Positions 45,731 to 58,240 of a stretch of DNA of 64,000 nt are shown here, piece by piece. This stretch comes from Lichtheimia corymbifera B2541 (lineage: Eukaryota > Mucoromycota > Mucoromycetes > Mucorales > Lichtheimiaceae). The notes beneath the pieces were generated by a model, which ran no database searches, was not told the DNA's origin, and saw only the letters and a program-made list of their open reading frames with translations. The DNA is taken from assembly GCA_000697475.1 (NCBI GenBank), contig JNEU01000614.1, positions 54,118 through 118,117 on the forward strand. The letters are read 5' to 3'. The position numbers and the translations under genes were made by a program. Each line of letters starts with the position of its first letter. The first letter of the stretch is position 1.

Positions 45731-47609
45731 ATGCTATTTTCCTTACTCTTATTCCTACTCTGCTTTTCTCACGTGAATGGCAGTCTCTTTTCAACGAGTA
45801 ATCCCTACATTGCAGCTGGTCAGTTTGCTACATGAGCATACAAAAAGTTGTCAAGTTTTGTGTGTGTGCCTGACATGAGCCCACCATTACAGAGCCCGTG
45901 ACCCTATATTCCAACACAAGCTCCATTGACAGTGTGGATTCAGCTATCGAGCCTCAGAACTATCGGCAGAACATTATTCCCAATAGCAACTTGACGCAAC
46001 CGCCTTCGTCAGGTCTTGGTGTGAGTAGTAGCTACTGGTGACCCTTTGTTTCATGACAGCTCATTGTGTGTATGATTTTTTAAGGGCGTATTATATGACC
46101 GAGGACTCTCATGTCAGCTGGATAACGTATCGAATACACCGGTTCCTGCACTATTGACCGATCAGAAAAAGATTGCTCTTGTTAAGCGGGGCAATTGCAC
46201 TTTTACCGACAAGGTGCTTTATTCTCAAATGGACGGGGCTGTAGGTGTGATCATATACAACAATATCCCATTCGAAAAGGATCCACACGCCGGTATCATG
46301 GTAAGTAGTACTCGTTGTCATAGTGACACAGTCTGCCAAGACGTTGACATTTCCCTTTAGAACATTCCAGCTGGGAATATCAATATCGCCGTTTACTATG
46401 TCGACCTTGATATCGGAATGGACCTATTGGGTAAACTGCAGCAACCAGGCACCATCATGCAAGATACGCAATCATCCAATGTGTCATATCAAAAGACCTA
46501 CAAAGTCGTCCTGTATCCAGCGATTGGTGGGTTTCCAAGTGCTTGGGAATTTACATTGATTGTCGTGGTGGCACTTTTGGCAGTGAGCTTTTTAGCTTCG
46601 GGTAAGTGCTGGTGGTGGTGGGTCCCTTGTTAAAGTGTATGCTTATTTTGGTGTGGTTAGTTGGCATGCATTATCATTTGTGGCGAATTCGACGACGACA
46701 ACGCAACATGATGTTCGAAAACGGTGTTCTCCCGGTGCATTTAACACCCATCACCATCACCACCAAAAGAAATGTCCTTGATGCAGAAATGCTATCCACC
46801 TTTCCCACACGTATTATTGGCAGCAACAGCAACGATGATCAAGAGGATATAGACAACAACAACAATCATCAACAACAACAGCGACGTAATTCAACACAAT
46901 CCGAAAGGTCAACACGTTCGGGAAAAGCATTAGAAAACGCAGCAGCCTTGGCATCCGCTTCCAATCCTTCCCGACGCGCGTCTCTTGTTGCAACAACGGG
47001 TACTTCGGGTGATCTTTCGGATGCCATGTGTGTTATTTGCCTTGATGAATTTTCAGCGGGTGAAACGGTTCGACAATTACCATGTGGACATGAATATCAT
47101 TGTGAATGCATCGGTATGTTTACTGCAACCTTATCACATACACACAAAACACTCATTGTGTTATTCCTGTAGACCCTTGGTTGACAGTGAAATCGGCCTC
47201 GTGTCCTTTGTGCAAGCATGATTGTTCACTCGATATTCCTGGTAACACGGAGCAACCCGAGAATGATCATACCAGCAGCAGCAGCAATCATAATAATGAA
47301 CAGCAATTACAACCCCCGCCTCCTGCCGCATTTGGGCCGACCATGTCTCCTGAACAAGTCGAGGCATTAAATCAATCTTGGGTATTACGTACGTTACCAC
47401 GCACCATGCGTCGTCAAATTCGTGAAGCAGCAGCAGCAGCTCATGAGGGAGGTCATGGATCAACCATGGTATTACCTGCAAGAATGACTCAAGACAATAA
47501 TAATCAAATCCAAGTGGAACAAGAACAAGAACAAGATCCACAAAGAGACCAAAGTTTCGCAGGACGACTGGCTCGCTCTCTACCGACTCGCTGGCAACGA
47601 CGACGCTAA
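45731..47609 (+). CDS. PA-domain transmembrane RING-H2 E3 ubiquitin ligase
   Basis: Membrane-anchored ubiquitin ligase of 520 aa (RNF13/GRAIL architecture), expected in the endosome-vacuole system. Six exons: 45731-45818, 45893-46020, 46085-46300, 46361-46601, 46661-47113, 47173-47609. A signal peptide (LLFLLCFSHVNG) is followed by a protease-associated domain with the typical KKIALVKRGNCTFTDKV and GAVGVIIYNN. A single transmembrane helix (FTLIVVVALLAVSFLAS) then leads into a basic cytoplasmic stretch and a low-complexity Gln/Asn linker. The RING-H2 starts at about residue 347: CVICLDEF, then LPCGHEYHCECIDPWL, and CPLCK, all eight metal ligands present. The C-terminal tail is Gln/Glu-rich. 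Substrates cannot be guessed from context. Confidence 0.93.
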
Positions 47610-47740
47610 ATACCCCCTTCCCTCCACCACCACATTGTATCATATCTTCCTCATTTTTATCCGTACATATATTCCACACTTTCTGTATTCGTTTCTTTTC
47701 ACTCTTTTTTTATATATAATGAAACACGTCTCTTTTTTAT

Positions 47741-50719
47741 CTATTTAGCCTGATCCAAAAAAGATTCATAGCTAGCTAGGTTGTCTTGGCTTCCGGTGGA
47801 ATCGAGGAAGGATTTGTACTTTACATAGTCATTGTGCAAGGTCTTTTGCAGGTCCAATTCCTTTGCGAGCTTCTTTAGAGCATTCTTGGACATCTCGGTA
47901 TTCTCCTTTTTCCGTTCTTGTTCAAGCTCCTCAGGGGATTGCTTGCCCTTTTGTAACCGTTCCCAACCCTTTTGCAAACGTTGCTGTTTAGCAGCTGCTG
48001 CCTTGGCTGCCTTGGCTGCTTGTGCTGCCATCTTCTCATCACGTGCCTTCTTCACTTCTTCGGGCGTCAACAGTTTGACCAAAGCAGTGCCATCCTTTTG
48101 ATCATCCAATGCAACACCCAACTCGGCCAACTGTACATCACGCAATTCATCGCAGAGCTTAAGATATTCCTTAAAGTCCTTCTTGTCAAGAGCGGCTTGA
48201 CGTACTCGGTCACGGAAAGATGAGAGTTCACGCAAGCATTGCATCAAGAATTCACCCTATCCTCCTCCATTAGTAAATAGCATACGAACACAATAAATGG
48301 ATATACTCACACTGTCTCCAGAGGCAGCAGTATTCTTGCCAATATCTACACCAAACATCTATTTTCAACACGATGAGCAATCTTGAAGCTATTGCGATAG
48401 ACGTATGTTTCATACCTCCATGGTACCCTGAATCCAGCTTGAAATATCCTCAAGCAATTCGAGATTGACAACACTGGCACCAGGTGCCATGTACTTGTTT
48501 GTTTGACTGATAAGGGCCACAATTTCATCCATAGCAGCAGGTGTGTTGATAGAATCGCACAAGGCTGCATGAACACCATCCACGCGGTCCTGGAAGCTAT
48601 TATATATATCATGTAAGTTAACTTGCATTCATGACAAAAAAATAACCTCACTTACTATTTTGATAGTTCATCCTCAGCTTCTCTCCAACGATGTGTAATA
48701 TCTCCATTTTCCAATTTGATCGATCCTCGAGAGCCGTCTGATCGGATACGGTTACCCAGGGCGGTCACGTTGTCAAAGAAATTCTATAGAAAAGGAAACC
48801 TTAATATAGAGCGTACATAAAGGTGTCATGTCCTAGAATTACCTTGATGGTAGTTTCCATTTGGATTGCTTCTTGCATACCGGTATGCTTAAAGTCCATC
48901 TTGGTGTGCCATTGATGTGTCAAGAAAAAGAGACGAAGTTGGCGTGCGCTATAAGTCTTTAAGGCTTCTTGGATGGTGATGAAGTTCTTTAAGCTCTTGC
49001 TCATCTTTTGACCTTCGACGTGAAGATGACCGGCGTGCAAAAAGTAGTTGACCCATTGATGACAATCATAGTAGGCTTCGGACTGAGCAAGTTCATTGTC
49101 ATGGTGAGGGAAGGCCAAATCAATACCACCAGAGTGAATATCCATATTGCTACCGAGAACAGCACTATATCACAAACACGAAGAGTGAGTCTTTGTATGT
49201 GTGTGTGCACAATGATCCATCTTACCTTGCCATGACAGAGCATTCAATATGCCAACCAGGACGACCCTTACCCCAGGGAGATTCCCAAACAGGCTCACCA
49301 GGTTTGGATGCTTTCCACAAGGCAAAATCACTTGGGTTGCGCTTTCCTTCCAACTTGGCACCAAGAGAGCCTTCACCATCCTCAATCAATGCCATATCAC
49401 CCTTTGACCATGGTGCCAATTTGGCATAATCGTGATTCTCTTGCGAGTCGAATCGTGCAGTGTCAAAGTAAACGGATCCACTGGCGGCATAGGCATAGCC
49501 ATTGTCAATGATCTTTTGAACATATTGGATGATTTCAGGGACAAATTCGCTGACACGTGTCTTGACACTGGGGGATAATACCTAAATCACGCAATCCAAA
49601 TAAACATAGGCGAATGGTTTATGTACATTGTACCAATCACTTACATTCAATTCCTTCATGTCCTTAAAGTACATATCCTCCCAATAAGCTGGCAGATCAC
49701 GGAAAATCTCGGGATGTTCCACTTGAAGACCTTTCTAAATTTCATTGTAAGACCAACCACGGTTTCATTGTGTATGTGTGTGTGTTTTCGACTTACAGCC
49801 TTGTCGAGGGATGTAGCAAGGATGTCTTGAGAAGCATCGAGTAATGCATCTGCTGATTGCTTATCGGTCTTGCCCTGGGTGATGGCTGCCTTGGCTGCAT
49901 CCAGTGCCTTGCGTGATACTTGCTGTAAAAGGAACGTGTGGCAATTGAGTCACCATGACCCACCCACCCCTCTCATCCCCACAAGTTACCAATGCAGAAA
50001 AGTTCATCTTGAACTTTTCATCCAATAGAATAGCTTTGGCCATTTCCTCAGCGGTCATCTTTTGTTCAAATGATGCCCAATCCGCAGTAGCTGCGCTGAC
50101 AGCACCTTCCACCTTGGCCAATTTGGATGCAGCATAATCGTTCCATGAAGATTCGACTTGTTGGATCAAGCTTTCATCAAGTTGAGTGGTGGATCGCTTC
50201 AATTCATTGAACAAGTATTGTTGACGTGCACGAAGAATAATCTGATCCGACAAGGATGAAATGAATTGACATGTTCTGTATGGGTGTTGTCATGTATATA
50301 TATACCTTGTCATCAATATCAGTGATGTTTTGTACAAAGTTGACCTTGTAACCGAAATAAGACTCGAGAACACGTCGAATGATATCCATGCTCAAATAGG
50401 TTCTAGAAAAGAGTATATCGTTAGTGTGTGTTCGGGAGGGATAGGGCGAATCATATGCCTACCTAGCATGACCCATATGAGCAGCGTCATATACGGTAGG
50501 ACCACAGTTGTACCAGCCGATATGTCCAGGTCGTTTGGGTACGAATTCAGTCTACAACAACTTAATGGGTTGATCGTCATGGCGTTGTAGAGAGAAAGAA
50601 AAAGTTACCTTGGACTTGGTGAGGGAATTGTACAGCTTCAAGACAGGGCGTTCATTGGAAATATCCTTTGGCTTGTGCCACTTTGGTTGAATGCGTGAAG
50701 ATGGAGGAGACGCTGACAT
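47741..50719 (-). CDS. CRS1: Cysteinyl-tRNA synthetase
   Basis: Charges tRNA-Cys. Twelve exons (5' to 3': 50719-50609, 50551-50463, 50402-50306, 50241-49990, 49922-49797, 49734-49645, 49581-49226, 49164-48843, 48783-48656, 48596-48416, 48358-48311, 48256-47741), 771 aa from the second possible start. Class I features are complete: zinc ligand and first signature in [19 protein letters not shown] (HMGH is the HIGH motif), ITDIDDK, the zinc-binding [22 protein letters not shown], and KMSKSLKNF (KMSKS). The eukaryote-specific insert between ITDIDDK and the active site is present, so this is the cytosolic eukaryotic type. An in-frame ATG 57 nt upstream (50776) would add a basic, hydroxylated leader typical of a mitochondrial targeting signal. 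The gene starts divergently from the Cdc7 kinase gene. Confidence 0.97.
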
Positions 50720-50776
50720 TGTTGTATACGAACGCACGGATCGAGTGAAAGAGATGGCAATCGAAACCACGCGCAT

Positions 50777-51521
50777 ACAAGTGAGGGGGTGGTGCAGTCG
50801 GTAGATCGGTAGATGTGGCTTCAAATGACAGCCAAGTTGCCTCCCACCATTGAAATTCAGCTCATCCTCCAATGCAAACATCACGTGATCCGTACACAAA
50901 CACAAGTTACAAGAGAATGAGCAATGCAAATAAATTTCCTGAAGCATTTACTGTATCAGTGATGATGTTGTATCGTTATATTGTAATAAACCAAAGGATT
51001 GATTAGGTATCTCCTCTCATGACCAACAAGGGGTGATATTAGAAATGAAACATCGACTGCATTAAGGAGGAGGAGGACCATCCATTCCTCCATACACTGA
51101 GATCACGTGAGAAAGCACACTACTGTGTCTGCAAATGATAGAATGCTCCTTCACACCATGTAGTAAATCTCATGTAATATGCCAGCATTTCGGTTTTGTT
51201 TATAGTAGTAGTAGATTACTAGTGTATCACTAATAATTTGATGTTACGCAAGGTCAAGTAGAGTATTATGCACTTTATGTAGGCATGGACTTTTGATGAT
51301 TGGGAGTGAGGGAATATTATGCATGATAAAAGTAAGATATCTATGCATCATGTCTTTGATGCGAGATGTTATCCATGCCATTCTAGTGGGATTTTAGCGT
51401 ACCTAAAACGGTGGTTGGTATGTGTTGGTTTCAGTCACGTCGTGGATAATCGCGCTCTTTTTGCACTCTCAAATCTGCTTCAGCAAGGCCGACGCATCTC
51501 TCGTTCTCTTATTTACACTTT
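50777..51521. promoter_or_regulatory. Divergent intergenic region between CRS1 and CDC7 genes
   Basis: About 745 bp separating two oppositely oriented start codons. Two CACGTGA-type sequences are visible (near 50,882 and 51,107). No gene was found in it. Confidence 0.35.
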
Positions 51522-54500
51522 ATGAGGACTAGCAAGATCGCGCATAACGTCGACGATCGAGGCATTCCTATTGTTATACCCTCTGCCTCACCCCATCGCC
51601 ATCCAACACCTCATTCACCACGGTATCGCCCTCCACGATTCGATACTGACGACTATGACGAAGTGCGAGTGTGCCGTTTACGGCAAGACAGAAACTCTCT
51701 TTTAGAGGTGTACGACAACTACTACCAGGATCCCAACCCATCTCAACTACGGCTCTTTTATCGTCATGTCCCTCATTCCTCATCCAGTCACATGAGCGAC
51801 TCTCTTCAGGATGCACCCACAGAACCTTTACAGTCACCGTCAGCCACCCCTTTGCATGCAAGAGACTCTTCACCACTCCGTCGCTCTAATAGCAGAAAAC
51901 GGCTTAGAGATGGATCATCGCCTTTGGGTCAAAGGTCACCTATAGCAGCACCACTGAGGGGTCCTATGCCGCTTACAAACACTTTTAACAACAGACTGTC
52001 AGCTTTGTTACAAGAACAACGACAACAAAGGCAACAATTACTACTCCAACAACAGCAGCAACAGCAACAGAAAAAGGAGAATGAGGAGAATGATGATGAG
52101 GATGGTTCTTTATCCAATATGAAACAAGGTCATAAACGTCGACTGATAGAACAACAAGGGGAATCATCTCAACATCCGCATCTTGAACCCATTCACACAC
52201 CACCACCACCAACGACGACTACCGTATCACCCATCACAACAGCTCCTACACCCACATCCACTCAATCGTCACCCATTCTCAGTCCTGTCAAGGAACATCT
52301 CATGCTTACACCGCCTAAGCCTTCTCCTCCTATCACTCGCCACAAACAACACGCTGCTCATCCTCCTCTTCCTTCGCTACAACACGATCCCTCACATCAA
52401 CAAACATTAGAGGAACCACCTGCAAAAGAGAATTTGGATCAGACGCATGAAACACCAAACCAGCAGCATCAACAACAGATACAACCAAATGGTGTACAGT
52501 CGACTCAGGAAAAAGAGCAGCAAGACAGCGCCAAAGACGAACAGCAAAATAACGTCGAAGAAGAGCAGCAAACCGAAGCTAAAGAGGAGCAGCATGACAA
52601 CGTTGAAGAAGTGCAGCATGCCAACAAGGATAATCCAGCAAAGGAGCTGCAGCAAGAAGATTCCAAGATTGAAGCAATTATTGATCCAAAGGTCGAAGAA
52701 TCCAAAGAAAATTGCAATGACACACAACGTGAAGCAATTGATCCAAAGGTGGAAGAATGCAATGACGCTCAACCTAAAGCTGGTGAAGGTATGCTTGTGG
52801 TGCCTGAATTATTCCTGAATGGTAATTATTTATTGGTTATCTTGGTAGCAGATACTTTATCAACCGAGCAACCCAAACCGGATGACCCGTCGACGCAAGC
52901 CAATCAACCAAAGGACAAAGAAAACAACAAGGTGGCGGACGAGGAGAAGGAGGATGAATCAGCAAAGACCAGGAAACGAGACCCTCAAATTGAGGAGATT
53001 GACAGAAAGGTCAAAAGGCTGCGTGAATATTATGATATCAAATACAAGATTGGCGAAGGTATATATATACATACATCTATTGGCAAAAAGATATTCATTT
53101 GGTGGTTACCATGACAACAACTATAGGCACCTTCAGTACTGTCTACAAAGCGGTGGATGTCCGATATGAACACTACAACAACGCACAATGGGAACAGCAG
53201 CTATTGGATGCTCATCGAATGGTGGATTCGAACGCTGATGAAAAATCCATCCCCACCGGAACAAGCAGGCTAGTGGCACTCAAGCGTGTCTATTGCATAA
53301 GCAGCCCTACCCGTATTGCCAACGAGATTTCCATTCTTCAGGATCTTCGGTATGATTATTCGTATTGGAAGGAACGATGATGGAAACTGACATGCACACA
53401 CACATCAATGATCCAGTGGATGTTCTTGTGTAGCGCCTCTGATCACAGCATTTCGTCAAGCTGAAGAGTTTTTCATCGTGATGCCATATATCGAACATGA
53501 AGATTTCAGGGTAATTTGTGACAGTAGCAGCCAGTCAAGAGTATCATTAGCTCACTTTTATATATCATTAGGATATCCATCGCAAAATGACAGCAGATGA
53601 TATCCGTTGTTACATGCGTACCCTCTTGACAGGTCTCAGTCATCTTCATGCACGAAAGATCATTCATCGGGACGTGAAACCAAACAATTTCCTGTACAGC
53701 TATCAGAGGCGTTCAGGTGTTCTCATTGATTTTGGTCTTGCCGAGGTAAAATTGCAACATGGCTCTTGCTTTACTCTTATTCTGATTACACACACTTATT
53801 GTAGAGAGAGAAATCGATTGAAAATCAACAACAAGCCAAACCACAAAGACAGCAGCAACAGCTACCATTACAACAGCACCATCGAACACCTCCTGCTTTG
53901 ACGCGATCCGCTAGTTTTATCAAAAGCAACTCACTCAATAACAAGGAAAATATACCAACAGCCGATGATGGTGTCAGAGAAATAGGTTATATCAAGTATG
54001 ATCCAAGGTAAATTATAGTTAAGCTTTGTGGATGGCATGCATTGGATGATTGATTTTGGGGGAATATTAGACGTGGCATTCAAGCAAACCGGGCTGGTAC
54101 CAAAGGTTTTCGAGCACCGGAGATTCTTTTGAGACAAGTCAATCAGACGGGCGGTAGGTGGTGACAGGATGCATTTCTATCTAGTTTAACTGACGCTTGA
54201 TAATATTAGCCATTGACATATGGTCGGCTGGAGTCATTTTAATATCATTGCTCACCGGACGATATCCATTTTTTCTTGCCAATGACGATGGCGATGCTCT
54301 TGTGGAAATTGCCAGTCTATTTGGCACCAATGCCTTAAAGACATTTGCTACCAAACTGAGTATGTCAAAAACGAACAAGATGATGAACATCATGAGGGCT
54401 GACTCATATAATCATCCATAGAACGCATCTTTGAAACCAACATCCCGTCGCTACATCCCGAACCTCGATCCCTTTTGCAAGTTTGTATGAATCTGAATGG

Positions 54501-54678
54501 CGAAAAGCTCAAGACATGGTCATCCTCTGATTTGGAAACCGCTGTGGATTTATTACAAAAATGCCTTACGGTGGACTGCAATGAAAGGATCACAGCCAAG
54601 GACGCCCTACAACATCCGTTTTTACAATTATCATCATCATCATCATCATCATCACCTTCGCAACCCTCTAATACCTAG
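51522..54678 (+). CDS. CDC7: Cdc7-type protein kinase (DDK catalytic subunit)
   Basis: Serine/threonine kinase expected to act with Dbf4 on the MCM helicase at replication origins. Nine exons: 51522-52788, 52849-53058, 53127-53349, 53417-53510, 53572-53745, 53805-54007, 54071-54153, 54210-54359, 54422-54678; 886 aa. The first 480 residues are low complexity (Pro, Gln, Glu, Lys) with repeated DPKVEE and KEEQ units. The kinase part has YKIGEGTFSTVYKA, VALKRVY with the ATP-binding Lys, HRDVKPNNFLY, VLIDFGLAE and GTKGFRAPEIL. The insert between DFG and APE (REKSIENQQQ onward, about 90 residues) is typical of Cdc7. Downstream, AIDIWSAGVI and ITAKDALQHPFL end the fold. The long disordered N-terminus is unusual in length; yeast Cdc7 starts almost at the kinase. 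ATG 51522 is the first in the frame. Confidence 0.94.
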
Positions 54679-55178
54679 TTTTCTTCTTTTCCCCCTACCC
54701 CATCCTCCTATTTAATTTGTAAATGTGTAAATACAAAGACGCGTGATCAATAACACACTGCAGAGTTTCAAAGTGGTCTTGACGTATTTCCAATCCCAGG
54801 ATTACCATATACACGACATCCCATGTATGTAGTAGCGTGTGTTGGTTTCTATAGCATGTTGCAAGGGAGATCACCCGCACCATTATTATTGTTGTATCTA
54901 TGCCATACCACAATTTATCCTTCTTTATGGCATCGTGCATAAGCAAAAAGTAAATGTAAGGGGGCGCTTGTTGTGATGTGGTAACCCAGGTACATAATAA
55001 CGCGTATAATTTCATCCTGAACCGAAGACAGAAAAAGAGAGTGGCACATTTACTTTGGATGACAATAAAGGAGAGGCCTACTTTAAATCGCTGGTTCTTT
55101 ATACAACAACAGTTCTCTATAAAAAGGGCTCATGTAGATTACCGCCATGGATGTGGTATAACGGCTTCATTTTATATC
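54679..55178. other. Intergenic, no feature seen
   Basis: 3' flank of the kinase gene and upstream region of a secreted-protein gene. A TATAAAAAGG box at about 55,118 lies 60 bp before the next start codon. Confidence 0.45.
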
Positions 55179-55915
55179 ATGAACAACTTTTTCAAAGTGA
55201 CCTTGCTACTCGCCTTGCTAGGCCTTGCTCAAGCGGCCAGTGTGATGCCCCGGGCCGAAACAGGTGAAGCGCTATTACAATATGGTTACAATCCACCACG
55301 CGTCAACCCAGAATATTGTGTTGGTTTCCGCATCACATACCCCACCTCGCCTGGTCTGGCCTTTGAAGCTGGCTCGTTGCAACAATTGCATTGGGCATTG
55401 GAAGATGATATCGATCATCAACCTGATATCATTACTCGCATCCGTATCCTTAACAGCACCCAACATAACCAGTACATCGTTGGCGAGAATATTAGTGAGT
55501 AAAGAAAAAAATGCTGGGAGAAAGAAGGTCTTCTGACATGTGACATGTTGTAGCTTTGTATAATGATGACAATCATGGTGAAGCAACCTTCCCACTTGAC
55601 ATTGATGATCCCACTGGCTTATACCACTACCGTATCATGGTCAACTACCCTGTAAGTATAAAATGATGTCACCATATGGATATCATAGGAAAGAGGTCTT
55701 ATATATATATTATCCAGGGAACGACAACCCACTGCGTTTATGAATCAGTGCCCTTCATGGTCCTCCAGAATGCTTCCAAAAAGTACAAAGTGGGCGGTAC
55801 CGGAGGTGCATTCCAGGCCCCACAAGCCCAAGCATACCCTGTCCATATGGGCCCATTGCCACTACAAAATGAAGAGTTGTTTAAGGAAGTTCGCCACCAA
55901 TATTCCCTTCACTAG
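55179..55915 (+). CDS. Small secreted KRE9/KNH-like protein
   Basis: 203 aa in three exons (55179-55494, 55554-55651, 55718-55915). It has a clear signal peptide ([18 protein letters not shown]) and a following Ig-like region in which [17 protein letters not shown] and LHWALEDD recall the 'I--P--G--W-AG----I-W' start of the fungal KRE9/KNH N-terminal domain; ITRIRILN and [20 protein letters not shown] fit its later strands. Members of that family are linked to beta-1,6-glucan and wall assembly or occur in small secreted or GPI proteins. No GPI signal is seen at the C-terminus (ending RHQYSLH). The family call rests on a pattern, not on a database match. A TATAAAAA box about 60 bp upstream supports the start. 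Confidence 0.72.
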
Positions 55916-56235
55916 CTGATGTATAGTACTATGTAAATCAGGCTGCTGCAGCTTTTTCCATTGAAGAACCACCTTTATCTGTATTAGAAATCATTACTAC
56001 AAACAGTGATGCTTTATTGATGCAGGGATAATAAATATTGATCATGGAAAAGAAATTAAATAGGATGGGTCAAGTGGGTAGAGGTGGAACGTAAAACCGG
56101 GAGATGATGTCAGTTGCCATTGATTGATTTGGTCTCACATTGGCGGAGCGTCGTCACAGCAACCTGCTAGTTCCTTCAAACTTTTGTCCACCCGCTTTTG
56201 TTCTCTTAGTTTCAACTCAACCGAATCATACAACC
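55916..56235. other. Intergenic, no feature seen
   Basis: Contains an ATAATAAATA stretch soon after the stop of the secreted-protein gene; no gene. Confidence 0.4.
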
Positions 56236-57885
56236 ATGAGTGTAGTGGAAAAGATCAAAGTACGTCCATTCGACGCCCTCTCCGATACTCGTACTAACGC
56301 ATGACTTTTTACTTTTAGGAAATCGAGGTGAGACAACGATAGACACAACCAATTCGACAACGTCTAACCGAATGTGTGCTTGCTTGTGCAGTCCGAAATG
56401 GCTCGTACTCAAAAGAATAAGGCCACGTCTTATCACTTGGGTCAGCTTAAAGCTAAGCTTGCAAAGTTGAAGCGTGAGCTTCTTATTCCTTCAGCTGGCA
56501 GTGGCGGTGGTGGTGGCGGTATGTACATACATATATACACACACACACTTTTTGGACGATATGGATTGACGCATATATATATATAGTTGGTTTCGATGTC
56601 GCCAAAACCGGTGTGGCTCGTGTGGGTTTCGTTGGTTTCCCTTCCGTCGGCAAATCTACGCTCATGTCTAAACTTACTGGCACTCACTCGGAAGTCGGTG
56701 CTTATGAATTCACAACCTTGACAACCGTGCCTGGTGTCATTCAGCATAAGGGTGCCAAGATCCAGGTGAGTGGATAGATGGATCATACACATGAGAGAGA
56801 GAGAGAACAAATCATTCATTGGCCATGATAGATTCTTGATCTTCCCGGTATTATTGAAGGTGCAAAGGATGGCAAGGGTCGTGGTCGTCAAGTCATTGCT
56901 GGTAAATCAAAAAGTTTGCATACTAGGATCCACACCCCATACTCACATTTTGTCTTTAGTTGCACGTACTTGCTCTCTCATCTTCATTGTGCTGGACGTA
57001 TTGAAGCCCATGACGGACAAGCGCATCATTGAAAGAGAATTGGAAGGATTTGGTATTCGATTGAACAAGAAGCCACCAGCTATCATTTTCAAAAAGAAGG
57101 AAAAGGGCGGTATCAACATGACCAACACCGTTCCCTTAACACACATCACAGCCGATGAAGTCAAGGCCGTACTCAGCGAATACAGAATTCACAATGCCGA
57201 TATCTCCTTCAAGGAAGATTCTACAATTGATGACCTTATTGACGTTGTCGAGGTATGTAAAGGGACTCATTGTTATATTTGCATGAATATGGGATTGACA
57301 TTTGGTTTATAGGGCAACCGGTAAATAGTGGCTATTACTTTACGAGATGCATTGACGACGACTAACGCATTCAACACAGTATTTATATCCCCTGTATCTA
57401 TGTCCTCAACAAGATTGATCAGATCTCGATTGAAGAACTTGACTTGATCTACAAGATCCCCAACGCTGTCCCTATTTGTGCCAATCACGAATGGAACTTT
57501 GACGAATTGATGGAAACCATGTGGGAGGTAGGAGAGCAATCCAGGTGGTAATGAATGATCTTTGTGTTGACAAGGAAATGTAGAAACTGGATCTTGTTCG
57601 TGTCTATACCAAGCCAAAGGGTCAAGTGCCAGATTACAATGCTCCTGTTGTCTTGACAAATGAAAAGTGCACGGTGGAAGATTTCTGTAATCAGATTCAC
57701 AAGGCTATTTTGGAACAATTCAAGTGGTAAGTGTTTTATCATCTCCACTCAATCAAGATCCAGTATGCTTATCAAATCTACATAGTGCATATGTATGGGG
57801 TACTTCTGTGAAGCATAACCCACAAAAGGTCGGCAAGGATCACGTTCTCAAGGATGAAGATGTGGTGCAGATCGTTAAAAAGTAA
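56236..57885 (+). CDS. RBG1: Developmentally regulated GTP-binding protein (DRG1/Rbg1)
   Basis: Ribosome-associated GTPase of the Obg/DRG family, normally partnered by DFRP1/Tma46 and helping stalled ribosomes. Ten exons: 56236-56259, 56319-56327 (9 nt), 56392-56518, 56587-56765, 56832-56901, 56960-57252, 57313-57320 (8 nt), 57380-57527, 57584-57726, 57786-57885; 366 aa, the family's usual length. Motifs: helix-turn-helix start [21 protein letters not shown]1 GFPSVGKS, G3 DLPG, G4 NKID, and a C-terminal TGS domain from VRVYTKPKG to DVVQIVKK. The two microexons encode Glu-Ile-Glu and Gly-Asn-Arg, both needed for the conserved sequence, so the splice model is firm. The stop codon overlaps a good GTAAGT donor; splicing there to an acceptor at about 57,945 would add a single Ile before a new stop. 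Confidence 0.97.
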
Positions 57886-58240
57886 GTATCCCCTTAATCA
57901 ATCATGCATGCATGTGGATATTGACTTGTATGTAAATAATAGGATCTAGATTTATGTTTCTTCTTCTTTATTCTTCTCAAATCCATTCAAAAATAATAAA
58001 AAAGATGAAATCCAAACAATGCTTTAGCACCGAAATGGGACAAGGAGGAACCACTCTAACTCTGCATTCAATGATCCCATGTCGTCGTACTCCTCCTCAC
58101 GTTCTAGTAGCAAAGTGCTTTGTTAATGTACTACATACCATTCTCTGCTGTCAGCCAAACCATCATCCAGGTTGACCTTGCCATACACGAAAAACAGTTT
58201 AGGTCTCAGACTTCCTCATGCACTTTCAAAAAAGATTCAT
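57886..58240. other. 3' flank of RBG1, no feature seen
   Basis: A short stretch before the repeat region begins. No gene or RNA recognised. Confidence 0.4.
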
